Positions 1 through 10,739 of a DNA stretch of 64,000 nt are shown in pieces; the first letter of the stretch is position 1; the number at the start of each line of letters is the position of its first letter. The notes beneath the pieces are model-generated. The model saw nothing but the letters and a program-made list of their open reading frames with translations, was not told the DNA's origin and searched no databases. Both the position numbers and the translations under genes were made by a program. Where the stretch lies: the NCBI GenBank assembly GCA_052174535.1, contig JBQMRQ010000039.1, positions 13,258 through 77,257 of the forward strand, written 5' to 3'. This DNA is from Arsenophonus sp052174535. Lineage in GTDB: Bacteria > Pseudomonadota > Gammaproteobacteria > Enterobacterales > Enterobacteriaceae.

Positions 1-1650
1 CATAGTAATGATGCTACCAAACAACTTAAAAAGTAATTACTTCTTGATCAATATTCACATTCAACGAATCATAACTCACTGATTTAACTAAGAATGAATA
101 TAATCATTTGTATTTCATTATTAGTTCTTGTGTAGAAATCAAGAACTTGAATATGTGTATTTTTAAAAGCTAAAATTTCTATCCATATAATGTTTAAGGA
201 GCTTTTAAATAAATATGAATCATGAACTTTTTTAACGCATGATGTGACAGTCATTTAAAAATATTTAGTTATGAAAGTCAGTGAATTTATCAAAGAGAAT
301 TAGTGTCTTCCTATAAAATGGAAAAAGAATGAAAGGTTTTATAAAATATTCAAGTTATCTTATGTTGAATATAAGTATTAAATATATCAGAATGTTTGTA
401 TGAAATCTGATTATTGCGATAAATCAAAATAGAGTTTAAAACATATCAATCAAATTAGGATGCAATGTTTAGCACTATGATTTTATTTAGCTAAACGGTA
501 AACAAATTAAACAGAATTTTGATACAGTTCATAAAAATTAACACAAAAACTTTACGATAAACTAAAATCCGATTTTTCAAAAATTTAACATTTAAGTAAA
601 GAGTTAGATGTATTCTTTTGAAGAAAAAGGTTTGTTATGACTAAAGGAAAAGCAACACAAACGAACAATATATAAAAAATAAAGAAAAATTGAATTTTGA
701 TTGCAGTATTTTCCAAGTTAAAAATTTGTGAGATCACGAATGATAAATATCAAGATATTGTTTCAAAGATAAAAATAGAATAGGTAAGGAGAGCGATTTT
801 TCATTGCAATTATCAAGGTATGTCCAATTAATTTTATTCGTTTTTTACTAAAAATATCCTTATCTCAATGAGTATGATTAAAAATGGATAATATATAAAC
901 TACCCATAGATAACAAGGGTTAAGTAGCTTATAAAGAGCAAGCTGATGTTTAATTGATAAATCAGTTGATTATCTATCAAGATAAGAATTCCATCTAGTC
1001 TAGAAGACGGGTTTATGAAGATCCAATATTCTGGAATTAGAATCGTTATAGATTTATTTAGTTTGTAATGTTGACTGGATTAATTTGATCAGGAGAAAAT
1101 TTTTGCGTAATTAATGTTTTCTTAAAGTAAGATATATGCTGTCAGATTATTCATGATTAGGTGAATAATATAACCAGTATATTTTATCAGATAGAGAAAA
1201 TTAACGGCACTAATTAAATATAGTATCAATGAGAGCGAATACTAGTAAGGCGTTTAAGTTACCTCCTAATGAAAGCAGGAATTTAAAGATTTTAATTTCA
1301 TGATCTAATGGATACTTGTGGAAATTGATTAATTCAATCTGGTATACATCTATTCGCACTGTAATAGATATGGATTAGAAAAGTATACAAATGATTAAAC
1401 AGTATAAATAATTACTCTATTAACACTTGTGAAAGCATTCTAAAATATTGATGGGATATTTAGATTTCATGTTGCCATATGGCACACAAGAAATTATATA
1501 AGATATAATGACGGTAATTCCTTATTTTAATTAGTGAATTTATAGGATTTAAACCTGTAAATAATTGATTAAAGCTGACTTCTTTACTGATTCTTCTAAT
1601 AGAAGAAGATATTTTAAATAACTTAAATAAGTAATGTTTTATTTTTTAGA
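1..1650. other. AT-rich stretch with no recognisable gene
   Basis: No open frame of useful length, tRNA or recognisable IS remnant was seen on either strand. The DNA is AT-rich with stops in all frames, as expected of long-decayed sequence. In E. coli the region next to the valine tRNA cluster by gltX holds lysV and xapR, but I could not recognise either here. Confidence 0.5.
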
Positions 1651-1654
1651 TAAA

Positions 1655-1730
1655 TGGTGGGCGATACCAGATTTGAACTGATGACCCTCTCCTTGTAAGG
1701 GAGATGCTCTACCAACTGAGCTAATCGCCC
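1655..1730 (-). tRNA. valU: tRNA-Val (anticodon UAC)
   Basis: Read on the minus strand this is a complete 76-nt cloverleaf. It has a seven-base acceptor stem (GGGCGAT with ATCGCCC), the D-arm GCTCAGTTGGTAGAGC, an anticodon loop CTTACAA giving anticodon UAC, and a T-arm loop beginning TTCAAAT. The terminal ACCA is encoded, with CCA at 1655-1657. It closely matches the E. coli valU/X/Y tRNAs, which lie beside gltX in that genome, so the neighbourhood supports the call. A decayed second copy lies just upstream in its own reading direction. Confidence 0.96.
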
Positions 1731-1771
1731 ATTCATATTAAAAATAAATAACACTTTTACTTAACTACGAT

Positions 1772-1845
1772 TAGTGGGGATACCAGATTTGAACTGATGA
1801 CCCCCTATCCTTAAAAACTAGATCTATCTCAACTCAGATAATTAC
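1772..1845 (-). pseudogene. decayed tandem copy of tRNA-Val
   Basis: This stretch aligns with the intact tRNA-Val about 40 bp away. The T-arm region is nearly identical, but the acceptor stem has lost a base, the anticodon stem-loop is disrupted (the TTGTAAG core is gone) and the D-arm carries several substitutions. It cannot fold into a cloverleaf. Enterobacteria carry tandem valU-valX-valY genes here, so this is most simply a dead member of that array. Confidence 0.88.
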
Positions 1846-2155
1846 TTATTGTGATAGATGTGCATTATATGAATAGTTTTGAATGAGTCAACGATTTTTC
1901 AAAGAAAAATATTCAGTCGTTTCAAAATTAAGTAATATGCATCTAATATTATCAATATAAAATAATATTTATTTAAGCTTTATTTACCTATATCTTATTA
2001 GGATAAATAAGACATTCTTTAGCTTAAATTTATAAAAATAAAGTATCAAATATTGTGCTAATAGCATTGAGGAATTAAATTATAGTGATAAAATAACCAA
2101 TTATAAATTTGTCACTGACTAAATTTGATATAAAAAGATCATTAAGACAATCCTA

Positions 2156-3565
2156 ATGAATAAAATAAAAACTCGTTTTGCACCAAGCCCAACAGGTTAT
2201 CTTCATGTTGGCAGCGCTCGTACCGCATTCTATTCATGGCTTTATAGCAGACATAATAACGGAGTGTTCGTGTTACGTATCGAAGATACTGATCTTGAAC
2301 GCTCAATACAAGAAGGAATTGATGCCATAATTGATGGCATGAGCTGGTTAAATTTAAATTGGGATGAAGGTCCTTACTATCAAACCAAACGCTTCAATCG
2401 TTATCATGCAGTGATAGATCAAATGCTTAGCGCAGGGACAGCTTATCGTTGTTACTGTTCTAAAGCACGATTAGATAATTTACGTGAAAAACAGATGGCT
2501 AGAGGCAAAAAACCGCGTTACGATGGCTGTTGCCGCTTCCATATTCATAATCATATACTAAATGAACCTCATGTAGTGCGCTTTCGTAATCCTCAGAAAG
2601 GCTCTGTTATTTTTGAAGATAAAATCCGTGGGAAAATTGAATTTAGTAATCTTGAGTTAGATGATCTCATTATACGTCGCACCGATTTTTCTCCTACCTA
2701 TAATTTTTGTGTTGTTATTGATGATTGGGATATGAAAATCACCCATGTGATCCGTGGTGAAGATCATATTAATAATACCCCACGACAAATTAACATATTA
2801 ACTGCTCTTGGTGCGCCAATACCTGTATATGCGCATGTTCCAATGATTTTAGGTGACGATGGTAAAAAATTATCTAAGCGTCATGGCGCAGTTAGTGTCA
2901 TGAAATATCGCGATGACGGTTATTTACCAGAAGCCTTATTAAACTATTTAGTTCGTCTAGGATGGTCCCGGGGTGATCAAGAAATTTTTAGCCGAGAGGA
3001 AATGATCAGTTATTTTTCCTTAGATGTAATTAATAAATCCAGTACTGTTTTTAATACTGACAAATTATTATGGCTGAATCATCATTATATTAATTCATTA
3101 CCTACTGAATATGTTGCTGCTCATTTAGCATGGCATATTGAACAGCAAGGCATTGATACAAAAATTGGACCAAGCTTAGTAGATTTAATTAAGCTTCTTG
3201 GTAAACGCTATAAGACCTTAAAAGAACTAGCTGCTTCATGTCGCTATTTCTATCAGGATTTTTCTGAATTCGATAGGGACTCCGCTAAAAAATATTTATG
3301 CGCGATAGCGCGTTTACCATTAGAATCTGTACGGGAAAAATTGGCTACTATTAGCAACTGGACATGTAAAAATGTTTATCAGGCAATAGAAGAAACGGCT
3401 ATACAACTAAAAATTAGGATGAGCAAAGTTGGTATGCCTCTGCGAGTTGCTGTTACAGGGGTAGGCCAATCACCTAGTATTGATGCCACTGTGCATGCTA
3501 TTGGTCAGTATCGCTCATTAAAACGCATTGATAAAGCTTTAGTTTATATTAATGAGCGTGAATAA
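2156..3565 (+). CDS. gltX: glutamate--tRNA ligase
   Basis: Cytoplasmic class I aminoacyl-tRNA synthetase that charges tRNA-Glu with glutamate using ATP. The protein is 469 residues (E. coli GltX 471) and similar throughout. The HIGH-type signature is HVGS at residues 17-20 inside FAPSPTGYLHVGS, and the second signature is KLSKR near residue 240. The zinc-binding region CYCSK followed by RYDGCCRFHIH is present near residues 98-130. The anticodon-binding C-terminal half is complete and ends ERE, slightly short of E. coli. The start matches the family N-terminus (MKIKTRFAPSP in E. coli), though no strong Shine-Dalgarno sequence precedes it. It lies between tRNA-Val and tRNA-Ala as in enterobacteria. 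About 310 bp of AT-rich DNA without a gene precede it. As the glutamyl-tRNA synthetase it should be indispensable. Confidence 0.98.
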   Translation: MNKIKTRFAPSPTGYLHVGSARTAFYSWLYSRHNNGVFVLRIEDTDLERSIQEGIDAIIDGMSWLNLNWDEGPYYQTKRFNRYHAVIDQMLSAGTAYRCYCSKARLDNLREKQMARGKKPRYDGCCRFHIHNHILNEPHVVRFRNPQKGSVIFEDKIRGKIEFSNLELDDLIIRRTDFSPTYNFCVVIDDWDMKITHVIRGEDHINNTPRQINILTALGAPIPVYAHVPMILGDDGKKLSKRHGAVSVMKYRDDGYLPEALLNYLVRLGWSRGDQEIFSREEMISYFSLDVINKSSTVFNTDKLLWLNHHYINSLPTEYVAAHLAWHIEQQGIDTKIGPSLVDLIKLLGKRYKTLKELAASCRYFYQDFSEFDRDSAKKYLCAIARLPLESVREKLATISNWTCKNVYQAIEETAIQLKIRMSKVGMPLRVAVTGVGQSPSIDATVHAIGQYRSLKRIDKALVYINERE

Positions 3566-3689
3566 TATAATTAAATTTTATTAACATAAAGACATAATAT
3601 TACTCTGTTTTTTCTTCATGTTGGGTTTTATAAATATTTTTAACGGTTAAATAATATTTTCTATTAATCAATAGACAGTCTTATTTAGC

Positions 3690-3719
3690 TTGCATACGAT
3701 CCGATCGTTTAACTAAATT
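3690..3719 (+). promoter_or_regulatory. possible sigma-70 promoter of tRNA-Ala
   Basis: TTGCAT at 3690-3695 and TAAATT at 3714-3719 are separated by 18 bp. Transcription would start about 12 bp before the mature tRNA 5' end. The boxes are imperfect and AT-rich DNA yields such pairs by chance, so this rests mainly on position. Confidence 0.35.
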
Positions 3720-3737
3720 TGTATAGGAGTGTTGTGG

Positions 3738-3810
3738 GGGGCTATAGCTCAGCTGGGAGAGCGCTTGTATGGCATGCAAGAGGTCAGCGGTTCGATCCCG
3801 CTTAGCTCCA
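3738..3810 (+). tRNA. alaW: tRNA-Ala (anticodon GGC)
   Basis: A 73-nt cloverleaf almost identical to E. coli alaW/alaX: acceptor GGGGCTA with TAGCTCC, D-arm GCTCAGCTGGGAGAGC, anticodon GGC and T-loop TTCGATC. Two differences stand out. The anticodon stem is CTTGT/GCAAG instead of CTTGC/GCAAG, leaving a U-G closing pair. The 3' CCA is not encoded: discriminator A at 3810 is followed by AAT, so CCA must be added by the nucleotidyltransferase. Its place just after gltX matches E. coli. Confidence 0.95.
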
Positions 3811-4945
3811 AATTTAAATTCCAGTTTAATATATTTAAATCAAGATCTAACTTTGCTTTATATTTGTGGAATGACAAATACGGTATTAGTTATATCGATA
3901 AGATTCTATTTCTATATCGAAGAAAATTCCGCTCTATTGCTTGATAGAGTTAAACGTGATATTTCTTAATCAAGAATTTCACTTCATAAAAATACAATTA
4001 AATTTTATAAAACTAAGCTTAATATAGCTATCAATAAAAATCTTACTGGCATAGAATATAATAATAATTTTAAATAAAACTAGAAATAACATTTCCCTGT
4101 TTTTATTAAGACCTTTTATTATTTAAAATTAGCTATTGATAATAGTTAACAAAAAATTAAAAAGATCAAAAAAATACTTACAAGTTAATGGATAAAATCC
4201 ATAACCTAAATAAGCTTGAAAGATTATTTTTATTACTGCACTGAAACAGGAGTACTTTAGAAAAATTGATAATAGATTCTATCAATATTACCGCTATAAT
4301 TAAAGAAACTTTAAAACTAGCCAGAATATATTCGCCTAATATTTTAAAAAATTTTGTTCATCATCAATATTACTGACTTGAATGCTTCTTTTCTTTATCA
4401 ACTGAATGGGGATTTAATTAAGATAGAATAATAAATGTATTGAATATATTCAGAATCAACGCTTAGATGACATATCTTAGGATCAAGAATTCTCATATAA
4501 GTATTAATAATCGCCATAAAAATCGTCGACATTTCTATTATCGTCATCGTATATATATGATCTTATGCATTCGACTTAATATATCTTTATCTTTATAAGT
4601 ATAAAATTTCTGACTGACTAAGAGTCAGAAAACTGATCACATTAAAAGATTTTTAGCTTTTTCATATAATTAACTTTAGCTAATAATACTCTTATTAGTT
4701 TAATGACAAAAGGTAACACTTTGATATGTTGCAGGATAGTAATTAATGTTGAAATAAAAATAATTGAAGATAATAATTCACACAAAAAGAAGATAAGGAG
4801 ATTTGTATCCATCATGCTAGTAGAGATAAAATATTCTCCTGCGGAAGCTAAACTAATTTTTTACTCTAGGGTCATTATATAGACCTTTGTCGTACAAGCT
4901 CTCTATTCATAGCAATATGACTACTGAGAGATATAGTTGAAGGAA
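3811..4945. other. decayed AT-rich DNA, no gene recognised
   Basis: All frames are broken. I see no tRNA and no match to the IS families found elsewhere in the window. It is probably fully eroded intergenic or gene sequence. Confidence 0.5.
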
Positions 4946-4949
4946 AATA

Positions 4950-5115
4950 TTATGATGATGAGCCTACATCTTCAAGAAACTTGAATACCTAAAATCGCAA
5001 CTGTTCTTTAGATAAGCAGAAGAACCTGCATCTATTTTGGCTAAGCATTATGGTATCTCCAAGCTTTAATATTGCTGAAAGGTAAAATGAGATGATATTG
5101 ATTATCAACTATGTT
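4950..5115 (+). mobile_element. fragment of IS481-family element (transposase N-terminus)
   Basis: Across frameshifts this reads as the N-terminal helix-turn-helix of an IS481-type transposase. A start like MMMSLHLQET is followed by residues close to EEPASILAKHYGIS. It corresponds to the reverse complement of the same segment in the copies at 37.7 kb, 50.6 kb and 62.8 kb. Only the first 50 or so codons remain, and an IS1595 fragment follows directly. Confidence 0.65.
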
Positions 5116-5127
5116 GACCAAAATTAT

Positions 5128-5450
5128 TGGTAGAAATTTCTTATATTGTATGAAGGAATTTCGCTATAGCGGTTGCCATGAAAAGCAAATAATCATAAAG
5201 ATTAAAGAGACTTTTCTAATTTTCTGGCTAACATAAAACTGCATCTTATTAGTTAGTTCAGCGACAATATGATGATATCGATTCATGTGTTGAATCAACT
5301 GATTTTGCTTTATCCTACTCATATTGTCAGAGTAGGGATGTAATTGCTTTAGAGATTTCATTATGGTTATAGTAATATCATTGTAAATTCCCCGAATTTC
5401 AGGAAAATATTTAAGAATCTTACTGGAAGTTTTTGATGAAATTACATTAG
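5128..5450 (+). mobile_element. 5' fragment of IS1595-family element
   Basis: Shares its left end and first ~320 bp with the remnants at 21.0, 49.6 and 55.9 kb. These begin with a short tract resembling GAAATCCCTTATACTG, then a start region like ATGAAAAGCAA. The distal two thirds, with the DDE-type core, are missing because an IS91 fragment adjoins at about 5470. No open frame remains. Confidence 0.7.
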
Positions 5451-5469
5451 ACATAGCATACTATGCTAT

Positions 5470-5855
5470 GAGCAGTGCAGTTACGGTGATTTGTGGATAT
5501 TCATAATATAAGTACTGTTTTTATATTCTCCAATATGTTAATTTTTTAGGAATTTATCCAGAGATATGTGCTCATAAGAAATTTTCTAAAAAGCGTAAGC
5601 TGGATAAATTAGAAAGAGATAACAAGGAACACTTCACGTATTAATTGTTCCTTTACCTAAAGTACTTTATGATCTTTCTCCTTAAATTAATGAGAATAGA
5701 CAGATTGAATTTTTATAATACTCAAAATAAAACATATAATAATAGTCTGTCCGACTTGGTTCCAATTATCTTTGAAGACGTAGCATTATCCATCTCTAGT
5801 CACTATTAGCCAAGATTTTGAGTGACGCTAAAATCAAGCTGATTCCTCTAGATAG
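5470..5855 (+). mobile_element. 5' fragment of IS91-family element
   Basis: Aligns with the left part of the IS91 remnants at 13.2, 28.9 and 42.3 kb, for example the conserved block around ACTGTTTTTATATTCTCCAA. It stops where the IS256 copy begins at about 5855, so it was probably truncated by that insertion. A perfect 9-bp inverted repeat lies just before it at 5452-5470. Confidence 0.65.
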
Positions 5856-7235
5856 AGCTCATTGAATTATGCTCGTTTCTGGTGTATTTAGTTTTGGAGA
5901 TACTTAAATATCCTGTTAATTAATTTTATGAATTATTTCAATAATATTGAGATAATATTCCATAAAAGTCTACCCTACATATAGACGTAAAACTAGATAT
6001 TACTTTTGATTCCTTGCATGAACTCATGCATAATAGCATGTCATGAAGGTGATAGGCACCGCTGTCGAATTGTAGTTCGAAGCCATGCTGCGATAAGATA
6101 CTAAATTCTGTTTTGTCGATGAGTGTCGATTGCTATCGACCGTAATGATTATTTGCCATAATAAACCATATAAACTGCTATTGGCGATGTTGAGATTAAA
6201 GTACCTAAGATTAGGAATCACAGTGGAAACGAAATATGCTTACAGCTCATTGCTTATCATCTTATTTGAAGCGTGCAAAAAGCGGCAAAGATTTGTTACT
6301 ATAGGACTGTAGACTAGGCAAGGTATTAACCCGCTGCTGATTTTATAAAGGCCCTGAGCCGATTCTAAGCAAAAAGCATATTTCCTATACTTAGGGACCA
6401 TCAGCAGATTGAAACAGCAATGACTTGAAGAGTATTGGCAATAGTGTCAGTATGATTTAAGTAATATGTTACGTTTTTTTATTGCCTGAATCTATATATG
6501 ACTCTGTCAGGCAAGCTGATCGCCATCGCCTGCTGCTCATTATATAGTTGGAGCCCTGTTGGCGTGGTCGTATGGAGTTCATTGCGGTTGAAGATGGTTA
6601 TCGAGAAAATCAGAAGGGAGCTGAGAAAAACTTCTCAATACCCTACAACTTCATAGCTTAACTATATCTCTCAGGTTTATTACTGAGGATTGGATGCTAT
6701 TATTTTGTAATGCAATCCCAAAGATATTTCAGAAGACATAGTTATTTAACTCTGTTGAGTATACAAAACAGCTAATCTGCGCTGACGCTTTACTTTCTAA
6801 AGGCATGCAGCACCGAAAGTTAATTGGTAAGCTGAGGGAGATTTGACTAGCAGAGAGTTATGTTGCCGCTAATAAATCTCCCATCGACATTTTATTGGCA
6901 ATGTTTTAACATATTTAAAAGCGATAAAAGGATAATAAAAAAATCGAGAAGAGTTGCTGGCATTTTATGATTTCCTGGTAGCCAGATTGTACGTTAATAA
7001 GAACAACAATCTAACGACAAGAAGTATTCTGGTTAGAGAAAAGAACTCTTTTAATGGCATTTAAGTTGCTCGTGTTTGTTCAAAAAAGCGGGAACCAGAT
7101 CAGAGAAGTTAACCTGCTGATTTTGGTGATAACAGCATTAAATTTAAAGATGTAGAGCAGATTCATAAAGCATTTTAGAGCAGAGCAACGTAGCCTGATC
7201 AGTATAAATTAAATCTGCTAATAACTCTTAAGGTT
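5855..7235 (+). mobile_element. degenerate IS256-family element
   Basis: Translated across many stops and frameshifts, the segment follows an IS256-type transposase of the mutator superfamily. Readable blocks in order are a stretch like STISRLKQQWLEEY, then YVYF.VDGI, then VRQADRHRLLLIIG, then LRELWLA.SYVAANKSPIDIL, then LLAFYDFP..., RTTN, and a C-terminal MAFKLLVFVQK...LLILV block. Five other copies of the same sequence lie in the window. The element is clearly dead. It ends just before the pta terminator. Confidence 0.85.
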
Positions 7236-7258
7236 AGTTTTAATTAAATATTAGTTAA

Positions 7259-7288
7259 TAAAAAGCTGAAACCATAATGTGGCTTCAG
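7259..7288 (-). terminator. rho-independent terminator of ackA-pta
   Basis: On the minus strand, CTGAAGCC (7281-7288) pairs with GGTTTCAG (7266-7273), giving an eight-pair stem with one G-U around a seven-base loop. A C plus five-T run follows at 7259-7264. It begins 25 bp past the pta stop, in the right orientation. Confidence 0.8.
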
Positions 7289-7312
7289 GTTTTAGATTAG
7301 CTAGAAAATAAA

Positions 7313-9451
7313 TTATTTTTGATTTTTCGTTGCTTGAATGGAAGTAATAGCAATGCTATAAACAATATCATCCACCAGTGCGCCACGGGATAAGTCATTA
7401 ACTGGCTTACGTATCCCTTGCAGCATTGGACCGATAGAAAGCAGATTAGCTGAGCGTTGCACTGCTTTATAAGTTGTGTTGCCAGTATTGAGATCTGGGA
7501 AAATAAACACTGTAGCTTGGCCGGCTACAGGTGAATTTGGTGCTTTAAATTTAGCTATATCGGCTATAATGGCAGCATCATATTGCAATGGTCCGTCAAT
7601 TATCAGATCTGGTCGTTTTTCTTTTACTAAACTGGTTGCTTTACGCACCTTATCTACGTCACTGCCAGCGCTAGAGTTACCGGTAGAATAAGAAATCATC
7701 GCCACACGTGGTTCAATACCAAATGCTTTAGCAGAATCAGCGGACTGGATGGCGATTTCTGATAATTGTTTAGCTGTTGGGTTTGGATTTATTGCACAGT
7801 CACCGTAAACTAATACTTGTTCAGGTAAGAGCATAAAAAATATAGAGGAGACGATTGAGTTACTTAGTTCAGTTTTTATCAGTTGTAACGCTGGGCGAAT
7901 AGTATTAGCTGTAGTATGAACGGCGCCGGAAACTAAACCATCAACCTCATTTTTTTCCAGCATCATTGTGCCTAACATCACATTATCTTCTAATTGTTTA
8001 TGTGCGATAATTTTAGTCATGCCTTTATTTTTGCGCAGCTCAATTAAACGTTCAACATAATTTTTCTGTATTGATTTAGGTGGCACAATTTCAATGCCTT
8101 CTCCTAATTTAATCCCCTGCGCTGCAGCAACTTGTTTTATTTCATCAGGCTCACCCAGTAAAATACAAGTGCTAATGCTTCTTTCCGCACAAATAGCTGC
8201 AGCTTTTATTATACGTGGTTCATTACCTTCTGGTAGCACGATACGTTTGTTAGCTTTACGTGCAAGCTCTATTAATTGATAACGGAAAGCTGACGATGAT
8301 AACCGTTTTGAGCGTTCTGAATCAACATTTAGTGAACTGATCCATTTTTGATCGATATGTAAAGCAATATAGTTTTGTATTTTTTCAATCCGCTCATAAT
8401 CATCCGCATATACTTCTAGGCTAAAACTTTGTAAACTTAATGAAGTTTGGCAGGTATTAGTATCTACCATTAGCACAGGTAAACCTGTTTTGAATGCATT
8501 TTGACAGAGATCATATATCTGTTTAGCAATCGGGTAACCGCCAGTTAAAAGTAATGCGCCAATTTCAATTCCATTCATAGTGGCTAAACAGATAGATACA
8601 ATAACATCAGAGCGATCAGAAGAGGTGACCAACAATGCGCCAGGACGAAACAGCTCAACTATATTTGCTACACTGCTGGAACAGAAAATAACCGATTTTA
8701 TGCGTCGAGTTTGTAGTGCGCCTTCATTGATGATGCTGGCATTTAGATAGTTCGCAATGTCGATACAACGAGTGGCTATCAGATCAAAATTCCACGGAAT
8801 ACAACCCAATATTGGAAGCGAACTATTGTTAACTAACATTTTTCTATCAATTTTTGCAATTGTAGATTTTGTTAATTCATTAAATATTTCAAATAAATCG
8901 GAGCAAGTACGGCCATAGTTATCAATTGGTGCATTAAGTTTATTAATAATTACCCCAATAATATTTTTGTTTTGTTCACCACCAAATTCTCTACGGACTA
9001 ATTCAATGCGTTTTTTTAACTCTTCTGGTGTATTATTGGCTAGCACAGTGACAAAAATAATGTCAGCATCCAGAGTTTTGGCAATATCATAATTTAACGA
9101 TTGAGCAAAAGAGTGCTTACAAGTAGGCGCTAAACCTTCGATTAGAATAACTTTAGTTGGTTGCGTATTGTTATGATAACGGGCAACAATTTCCTCCATT
9201 AAGATATCTTTTTGATTATTAGCTAACATAGATTCAACATAACTCATTTTTAGTGGTTCAGCGATCTGAATATTAGAATGAGAGTTTAATACTTCAATTA
9301 TTTGATCTTTATTACAAAAATAAGATTGAGAAATAGGTTTAAAAATCGTTAAACTAATTCCTTTTTGCTCCATTAAACGGACAATCCCTAAACTAACGCT
9401 AGTTAAGCCAATGCTAATATTGGTCGGTATTAACATTATTATATGGGACAC
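7313..9451 (-). CDS. pta: phosphate acetyltransferase (long form)
   Basis: Converts acetyl-CoA plus phosphate to acetyl-phosphate and CoA, the first step of the acetate pathway in the cytosol. At 712 residues it is the long enterobacterial form (E. coli 714). It has an N-terminal P-loop-like domain starting MSHIIMLIPTNISIGLTSVS (about 1-230), a central DRTGG domain (about 230-350, with LLLTGG), and the catalytic phosphotransacetylase domain from about 390 to the end with DGLVSGAVHTTANTIRP, SADSA and DLNTGNTTYKAVQRS. It follows ackA by 74 bp on the same strand and is followed by a good terminator, so ackA-pta is probably one transcript. It is intact, whereas nearly all the surrounding DNA is decayed. 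Confidence 0.98.
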   Translation of the reverse strand: MSHIIMLIPTNISIGLTSVSLGIVRLMEQKGISLTIFKPISQSYFCNKDQIIEVLNSHSNIQIAEPLKMSYVESMLANNQKDILMEEIVARYHNNTQPTKVILIEGLAPTCKHSFAQSLNYDIAKTLDADIIFVTVLANNTPEELKKRIELVRREFGGEQNKNIIGVIINKLNAPIDNYGRTCSDLFEIFNELTKSTIAKIDRKMLVNNSSLPILGCIPWNFDLIATRCIDIANYLNASIINEGALQTRRIKSVIFCSSSVANIVELFRPGALLVTSSDRSDVIVSICLATMNGIEIGALLLTGGYPIAKQIYDLCQNAFKTGLPVLMVDTNTCQTSLSLQSFSLEVYADDYERIEKIQNYIALHIDQKWISSLNVDSERSKRLSSSAFRYQLIELARKANKRIVLPEGNEPRIIKAAAICAERSISTCILLGEPDEIKQVAAAQGIKLGEGIEIVPPKSIQKNYVERLIELRKNKGMTKIIAHKQLEDNVMLGTMMLEKNEVDGLVSGAVHTTANTIRPALQLIKTELSNSIVSSIFFMLLPEQVLVYGDCAINPNPTAKQLSEIAIQSADSAKAFGIEPRVAMISYSTGNSSAGSDVDKVRKATSLVKEKRPDLIIDGPLQYDAAIIADIAKFKAPNSPVAGQATVFIFPDLNTGNTTYKAVQRSANLLSIGPMLQGIRKPVNDLSRGALVDDIVYSIAITSIQATKNQK

Positions 9452-9525
9452 AGGGGTACCTCTTTAGTAATTGAAGATATTCAACTTAGTACTGATAATA
9501 GATAAACTAGCAGTTTCTAATACAT

Positions 9526-10728
9526 TTATGCCGTTAGGCGGATCGCGTCTTGAGCAATAACTAACTCTTCATTGGTTGGGATGACCAATGCAGGAATACT
9601 CTCGTCCATTGTAATCTTGCCTGATTTTCCAAAACGGGCAGCTAAATTACGTTCGTGATCATATTTAATGCCAATTAAAGATAATTTTTTTAGAGTTAAT
9701 TCACGTACCAGAGCTGAATTTTCACCGATACCGCCAGTAAAAATAATAGCATCTAGTCGTCCTTCCATTAATACACAATAAGCTGCAATATATTTAGCTA
9801 AACGATGACAATAGACATCCATCGCCCGCTTTGCATCTGTTTTAGTATCATAATTCTCTTCAATATAACGACAATCGTTGGTGACTTCAGTTAATCCAAG
9901 TATGCCAGATTCTTTAGTTAATAATGTATTGATCTTATCAACACTCATACCCAATGCATCATGAAGGTGGAATACAATAGCCGGATCGATATCACCACTC
10001 CGAGTTCCCATCACTAAACCCTCTAGCGGCGTGAGACCCATCGAGGTATCAACAGATTGCCCATTTACTATAGCGGTAACCGATCCGCCATTCCCTAAAT
10101 GACTAGTGATCACATTCAATTCATTGATTGATTTATTTAGTTCTTTAGCTGCTTGCTGAGAAACATAATAATGGCTGGTACCGTGTGCGCCATAGCGACG
10201 AATGCCATGATTTTTGTAAAGATCATAAGGTAGAGCATATAAATAAGATTCAATTGGCATAGTCTGATGAAAGGCTGTATCAAATACAGCAACATGTTTA
10301 TCATTTAAATGTGGGAATGCTTTTTTAGCTTCTTCAAATCCAATAATGCCAGCAGGATTATGTAATGGAGCAAATGGAATAGATGCTTTGATGCCTTCAA
10401 CGACTTCATCATTAATAATAACTGATTTGGTAAATTTTTCACCGCCATGAACAATACGGTGACCAATAGCAGAAATTGCTTGAGATAATTCTGGTTTTTG
10501 GATGAGAATTTCATTAACAATGAAAACCATCGCTTCACTGTGGGCGGAGCCCGTACCTAAAGCAGCTTTATTTTTAATACCATCTATTTCCCATTTGATG
10601 CGGGCTTCTGGTAGATAAAAATATTCTGCTAAACCAGATAGTTGTTTTTTACTGTTAACCAGATCAATGATAGTAAATTTAAGAGAAGAGCTACCGCAAT
10701 TGAGGACAAGTACCAGCTTACTTGACAT
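9526..10728 (-). CDS. ackA: acetate kinase
   Basis: Transfers phosphate from acetyl-phosphate to ADP, giving acetate and one ATP. With Pta it forms the overflow pathway that yields ATP without respiration. The 400-residue length equals E. coli AckA. Signatures visible are the first ASKHA phosphate motif VLNCGSSSLKF near residues 8-18, the substrate-region stretch RRYGAHGTSHYYV near 175-187, the adenosine motif TSHLGNGGS near 205-213, and FTGGIGENS near 330. The start MSSKLVLVLNCGSSS agrees with the family. A weak AGG lies about eight bases upstream. Promoter elements were not pinned down in the AT-rich leader to the right. Confidence 0.98.
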   Translation of the reverse strand: MSSKLVLVLNCGSSSLKFTIIDLVNSKKQLSGLAEYFYLPEARIKWEIDGIKNKAALGTGSAHSEAMVFIVNEILIQKPELSQAISAIGHRIVHGGEKFTKSVIINDEVVEGIKASIPFAPLHNPAGIIGFEEAKKAFPHLNDKHVAVFDTAFHQTMPIESYLYALPYDLYKNHGIRRYGAHGTSHYYVSQQAAKELNKSINELNVITSHLGNGGSVTAIVNGQSVDTSMGLTPLEGLVMGTRSGDIDPAIVFHLHDALGMSVDKINTLLTKESGILGLTEVTNDCRYIEENYDTKTDAKRAMDVYCHRLAKYIAAYCVLMEGRLDAIIFTGGIGENSALVRELTLKKLSLIGIKYDHERNLAARFGKSGKITMDESIPALVIPTNEELVIAQDAIRLTA

Positions 10729-10739
10729 AAAATTACCTA

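Noticed and set aside
3729..3969. Two overlapping open frames of 66-71 codons
   Set aside because: Both run across the tRNA-Ala gene, whose lack of stops creates them.
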